A stretch of 18,399 bases of DNA from Aureispira sp964445645 (GTDB lineage: Bacteria; Bacteroidota; Bacteroidia; Chitinophagales; Saprospiraceae): assembly GCA_964445645.1 (NCBI GenBank), contig CAYULH010000112.1, positions 1 through 18,399 on the forward strand, written 5' to 3'. Below the pieces are notes generated by a model. The model was given only the letters and a program-made list of their open reading frames with translations, searched no databases and was not told the DNA's origin. Numbering within the stretch: the first letter of the stretch is position 1; the number at the start of each line of letters is the position of its first letter. The position numbers and the translations under genes are program-made. Below are positions 16,186 to 18,399 of this stretch, in pieces.

Positions 16186-16208
16186 TTGGATGGTTAAAAT
16201 CATCCCAA
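16186..16208 (-). terminator. weak hairpin after the thioesterase gene
   Basis: TTGGATG (16186-16192) pairs with CATCCCAA (16201-16208) with one bulged C. It lies about 33 nt beyond the thioesterase stop on the minus strand. The following minus-strand sequence TGACTTTCTT is only moderately T-rich, so a terminator is possible but weak. Confidence 0.3.
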
Positions 16209-16240
16209 AATCAAATTGAATAATAAACATTGTTGCTTTT

Positions 16241-16993
16241 CTATGTGTTCACCCAGTTGGTCTCACAACGAGCAATTTCCTCCTCGTCTGATAATCGTAT
16301 TAATTGATGTCTATATTTTTGATTATCAATTTGTTGTGTTTTGACACGAACCGTATCTTTCCAGTGGCATTCTTGTTTGTAAATGATGTCTAAGCTCGCC
16401 AATTGTTGACTATACTTAGTATAACCATCAATGGTTTCAAACACCCACTGCATATAACGTACATTATTAAGATGCTCGTTAAAATCCATGTCATGCCAAT
16501 TCACAATAAAATCCTTTTCCACATCTACCTGCTCCAAGTCAGGCAACTTATTGGGGGGATGGGGCAAGCATTGAGAGGTGTCAAATTGGCCTCGTTCTCT
16601 TATTTCGTTGGGGATGCGAGCAATTCTGCGTTTGATAGTGTGCATGAGAAGCCAAGTAGAGGAGGAGCTGGCAATCAATGCTCCTGCTTCGTCAAAAACC
16701 TTATAATCCCTGTAGGTAAAAATCTTATCAAAGCCAGCTGGGTGGGTTTGTATGGTAATGGTTTCGCCGAGCATAGGCAAGCGCATGACATCCAAGTGTT
16801 TACGCATAAGTACCCACGAAATTTGTTGAGCGCGCATATCCCAAGCCGATAAATTCAGTTCCAATACATTTTGGAGGGCAGCCTCTTGCATTAAGTTAAT
16901 GAGTGCTGCGGTTGTAATTTGGCGATGACAGGTCACCTCAGAGGTGCGAACAGTAAATTTTCCTCTATAAATAAGTTCTTCTGGTACAGACAT
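16241..16993 (-). CDS. acyl-ACP thioesterase (FatA/FatB-like)
   Basis: A 250-residue cytoplasmic enzyme with two tandem hot-dog domains (about 1-130 and 155-250) that releases fatty acids from acyl carrier protein. The second domain carries the plant FatA/FatB-type active site: DMDFNEHLNNVRY (168-180) with Asn172 and His174, and YKQEC (205-209) with Cys209, all three at the spacing known for the family. The first domain shows the substrate-side TWLLMHTIKRRIARIP (113-128). Length is typical of bacterial acyl-ACP thioesterases, which lack the plant transit peptide. The start at ATG 16993 is 30 nt behind a perfect TAnnTTTG -7 box. It diverges from nusB. Chain-length preference cannot be read from the sequence. 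Confidence 0.92.
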   Translation of the reverse strand: MSVPEELIYRGKFTVRTSEVTCHRQITTAALINLMQEAALQNVLELNLSAWDMRAQQISWVLMRKHLDVMRLPMLGETITIQTHPAGFDKIFTYRDYKVFDEAGALIASSSSTWLLMHTIKRRIARIPNEIRERGQFDTSQCLPHPPNKLPDLEQVDVEKDFIVNWHDMDFNEHLNNVRYMQWVFETIDGYTKYSQQLASLDIIYKQECHWKDTVRVKTQQIDNQKYRHQLIRLSDEEEIARCETNWVNT

Positions 16994-17022
16994 AATTGTA
17001 AGATTGATAAATTTGAGCGCAG

Positions 17023-17030
17023 CAAATATA
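17023..17030 (-). promoter_or_regulatory. -7 element of the thioesterase promoter
   Basis: On the minus strand TATATTTG (17030-17023), an exact match to TAnnTTTG, 30 nt upstream of the ATG. The nearest upstream TTG is 25 nt away, longer than usual, so the -33 element is unclear. Confidence 0.55.
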
Positions 17031-17094
17031 AGATTTGTTAAGATTTTACGCTGTTCAAGCCCATTAAAATAATAGAATTAAATTATAGAGTAGA

Positions 17095-17124
17095 TTGTAA
17101 TTTAGAGGACAATGTGTATCTTTG
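17095..17124 (+). promoter_or_regulatory. nusB promoter
   Basis: TTG (17095-17097), 19 nt, TATCTTTG (17117-17124): an exact Bacteroidota housekeeping sigma consensus at ideal spacing. Transcription would start near 17131, giving a leader of about 54 nt before the nusB ATG. Confidence 0.75.
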
Positions 17125-17184
17125 CACTAGTGTTTTAAGCACATTAGACAAAAGTTCTTCTAATCACATATTATTATCTGTAGT

Positions 17185-18123
17185 ATGCTCAGTCGTCACA
17201 ACATTCGTATAAAAGTATTGCAATCCTTGTATGCTTATTCTCAAAGTGGAGGTACGAGTACGGCTATGGCCGAAAAAAGTTATTTAAAAGCTGTTCAAGA
17301 AAGTTATAGACTTTATTTGCTAAACATGCTTTACCTGATAAAGGTAGCCAATTATTCCAAAATAGATTTTGACATCAAATCTAGGAAGTTTGTTCCTACT
17401 GAAGAGGACAAAAAAGCAACCTTGAAGTTGTATAACAACCCTGTATTGGTTGCCTTGAGGGACAATGAGGATTTTCACGCCTGTTTGCGTCGTGAAAAGC
17501 TAAAGCCATTGATAGATGAGGATTTGGTACGTACCCTGTATCAGAAATTTGCCAAGTCTAAGTATCACAATACTTATTTGGAAATGGAAACAGTGCCCTT
17601 GCGTGAACATCAATACTGCTTGGTGAATTTGTACAAGTCTATGTTGGAAGAAGAACTGTTCTTGGATCATTTAGAAGATATTTCTCCCACCTCTGAAGAT
17701 GACCAATCTTTGATTTTTGGGGCTATCAAGCGCTCCATTCGCCTCTTGCCCGAACAAGAAGATTTTTACGAACAACAATTGCCCAATCCAGAATTTGTAC
17801 ATGATTTTGGCAAAGAATTGTTGTACAAAGCTATTCGCTACGAGAAAGATTTGCAGGAAATGATTGTTGAAAAACTCAACAATTGGAAAGAAGATCGGGT
17901 AGCCGTATTGGATATGTTGTTACTCAAATTAGGAATTTGCGAATTCTTGTATTTTGAATCTATTCCTACCAAAGTAACCATCAATGAATATGTAGGCTTG
18001 GCCAAAGATTATAGTACCGATAAAAGCAAACGTTTTATCAATGGAATCTTAGACCGTCTGATGAAGGATTTGGACAGCAAGGGCAGAATTAATAAAGAAG
18101 GACGTGGCCTAAAAGAAAATTAG
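17185..18123 (+). CDS. nusB: transcription antitermination factor NusB, long Bacteroidota form
   Basis: A 312-residue protein that with NusE (S10) binds boxA RNA and supports antitermination of rRNA operons. The N-terminus MLSRHNIRIKVLQSLYAYSQ is the RNA-binding first helix. The C-terminal half (about 200-300) has the conserved helices and the signature KVTINEYVGLAKDYSTDKSKRFINGILDRL, of which TINEY and KRFINGIL are the clearest parts. E. coli NusB has 139 residues. The extra roughly 150 here form a helical insertion after the first helices (residues 60-200), as is usual for NusB in Bacteroidota. The start ATG 17185 follows a consensus promoter. A small secreted-protein gene follows, not the usual DUF1573-yajC pair. 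Confidence 0.95.
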   Translation: MLSRHNIRIKVLQSLYAYSQSGGTSTAMAEKSYLKAVQESYRLYLLNMLYLIKVANYSKIDFDIKSRKFVPTEEDKKATLKLYNNPVLVALRDNEDFHACLRREKLKPLIDEDLVRTLYQKFAKSKYHNTYLEMETVPLREHQYCLVNLYKSMLEEELFLDHLEDISPTSEDDQSLIFGAIKRSIRLLPEQEDFYEQQLPNPEFVHDFGKELLYKAIRYEKDLQEMIVEKLNNWKEDRVAVLDMLLLKLGICEFLYFESIPTKVTINEYVGLAKDYSTDKSKRFINGILDRLMKDLDSKGRINKEGRGLKEN

Positions 18124-18168
18124 GCTTGTAGTTGATTATCATCTCTAAGATGAACATAACCTACAAGC
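18124..18168. other. long imperfect hairpin directly after the nusB stop
   Basis: Outer arms GCTTGTAG (18124-18131) and CTACAAGC (18161-18168) are perfect 8-bp complements, with an inner stem TCATCT-CTA-AGATGA. It begins at the base after the nusB stop. No T-run follows on the plus strand, so it may be a weak terminator, an mRNA-stabilising 3' structure, or a processing site ahead of the next gene. Confidence 0.45.
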
Positions 18169-18202
18169 AGCTACAGCACAATCTTCAAAATTTTCTATAT
18201 CC

Positions 18203-18399
18203 ATGATGCGTCTCTACTGTATAATAAACTTGATTTTATGGAGCTTTGTGGCTTACGCCCAAACTACAGCACTGCCCGATGCTTTTAGTGTTAGTTTTTT
18301 GTGGACAGACTACAATAGTTTGGATCCTATTTACCAAGCCGAACCCTTAAATGAAGGCCGTTTCTTGCATGCCGAAGATGTGAATTATGCGGTGGCATT
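18203..18399 (+). CDS. secreted protein, unknown function (3' end outside window)
   Basis: An open frame from ATG 18203 (or the adjacent ATG 18206) to the window end, 65 codons visible. It starts MMRLYCIINLILWSFVAYAQ, a convincing signal peptide with cleavage after Ala-Tyr-Ala or nearby, followed by TTALPDAFSVSFLWTDYNSLDP. It is 79 nt downstream of nusB. I do not recognise the family; an outer-membrane barrel is plausible from the aromatic, polar composition but is not shown. The frame has no stop in the window. Confidence 0.6.
   Translation, partial: MMRLYCIINLILWSFVAYAQTTALPDAFSVSFLWTDYNSLDPIYQAEPLNEGRFLHAEDVNYAVA

Noticed and set aside
1..18399. CRISPR arrays, tRNA or rRNA genes, insertion sequences with transposase, phage integrase
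   Set aside because: I looked for regular repeats, cloverleaf-like segments and transposase motifs and saw none; the only mobile-like item is the 162-bp palindrome.

Overview
The window looks like a piece of a Bacteroidota chromosome, probably a draft or metagenome assembly because there is a run of ten N inside one gene. The evidence is a TonB-dependent receptor with a carboxypeptidase-regulatory-like N-terminal domain, a long (312 aa) NusB, a GldN-like protein (GldN belongs to the type IX secretion system of this phylum), large outer-membrane barrel proteins, and promoters of the TTG-N17-19-TAnnTTTG kind. I cannot name genus or species.

Layout. Bases 1-968 hold the 3' part of a ClpA/ClpB-like AAA+ ATPase gene. 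It is followed on the same strand by a very large secreted outer-membrane protein (1084-4664) interrupted by the N gap at 3472-3481. From 4661 to 8634, on the minus strand, lies a compact AT-rich three-gene operon: a DUF3696-type AAA ATPase, a protein with TOPRIM-like motifs, and a DUF262 (GmrS-like) protein, with 9-nt spacing and then a 1-nt TAATG overlap. Its stop codon overlaps the stop codon of the outer-membrane protein. Next come, on the plus strand, a small SWIM zinc-finger protein (8792-9226), a 162-bp MITE-like inverted-repeat element (9232-9393), and a secreted protein with two GldN-like domains (9510-10589). A second ATPase plus TOPRIM-like gene pair follows (10680-12554), 10 nt ahead of a ybaK-type deacylase gene (12565-13032).

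A 358-base non-coding stretch with two strong hairpins separates ybaK from a convergent TonB-dependent receptor (13391-16054, minus). Upstream of that receptor are an acyl-ACP thioesterase (16241-16993, minus) and, divergently, nusB (17185-18123, plus), with good Bacteroidota promoter motifs between them. The window ends in the start of a secreted protein of unknown function.

Interpretation. The right part (thioesterase, nusB, receptor) is housekeeping and envelope. The middle (4661-12554) is accessory: two unrelated ATPase plus TOPRIM-like modules, one with a DUF262 partner, in a sequence that turns AT-rich abruptly. This is the composition expected of an anti-phage defence region, and the three-gene operon is the best candidate for a defence system here. 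That function is inferred from protein families and gene order; nothing in the sequence alone proves it.
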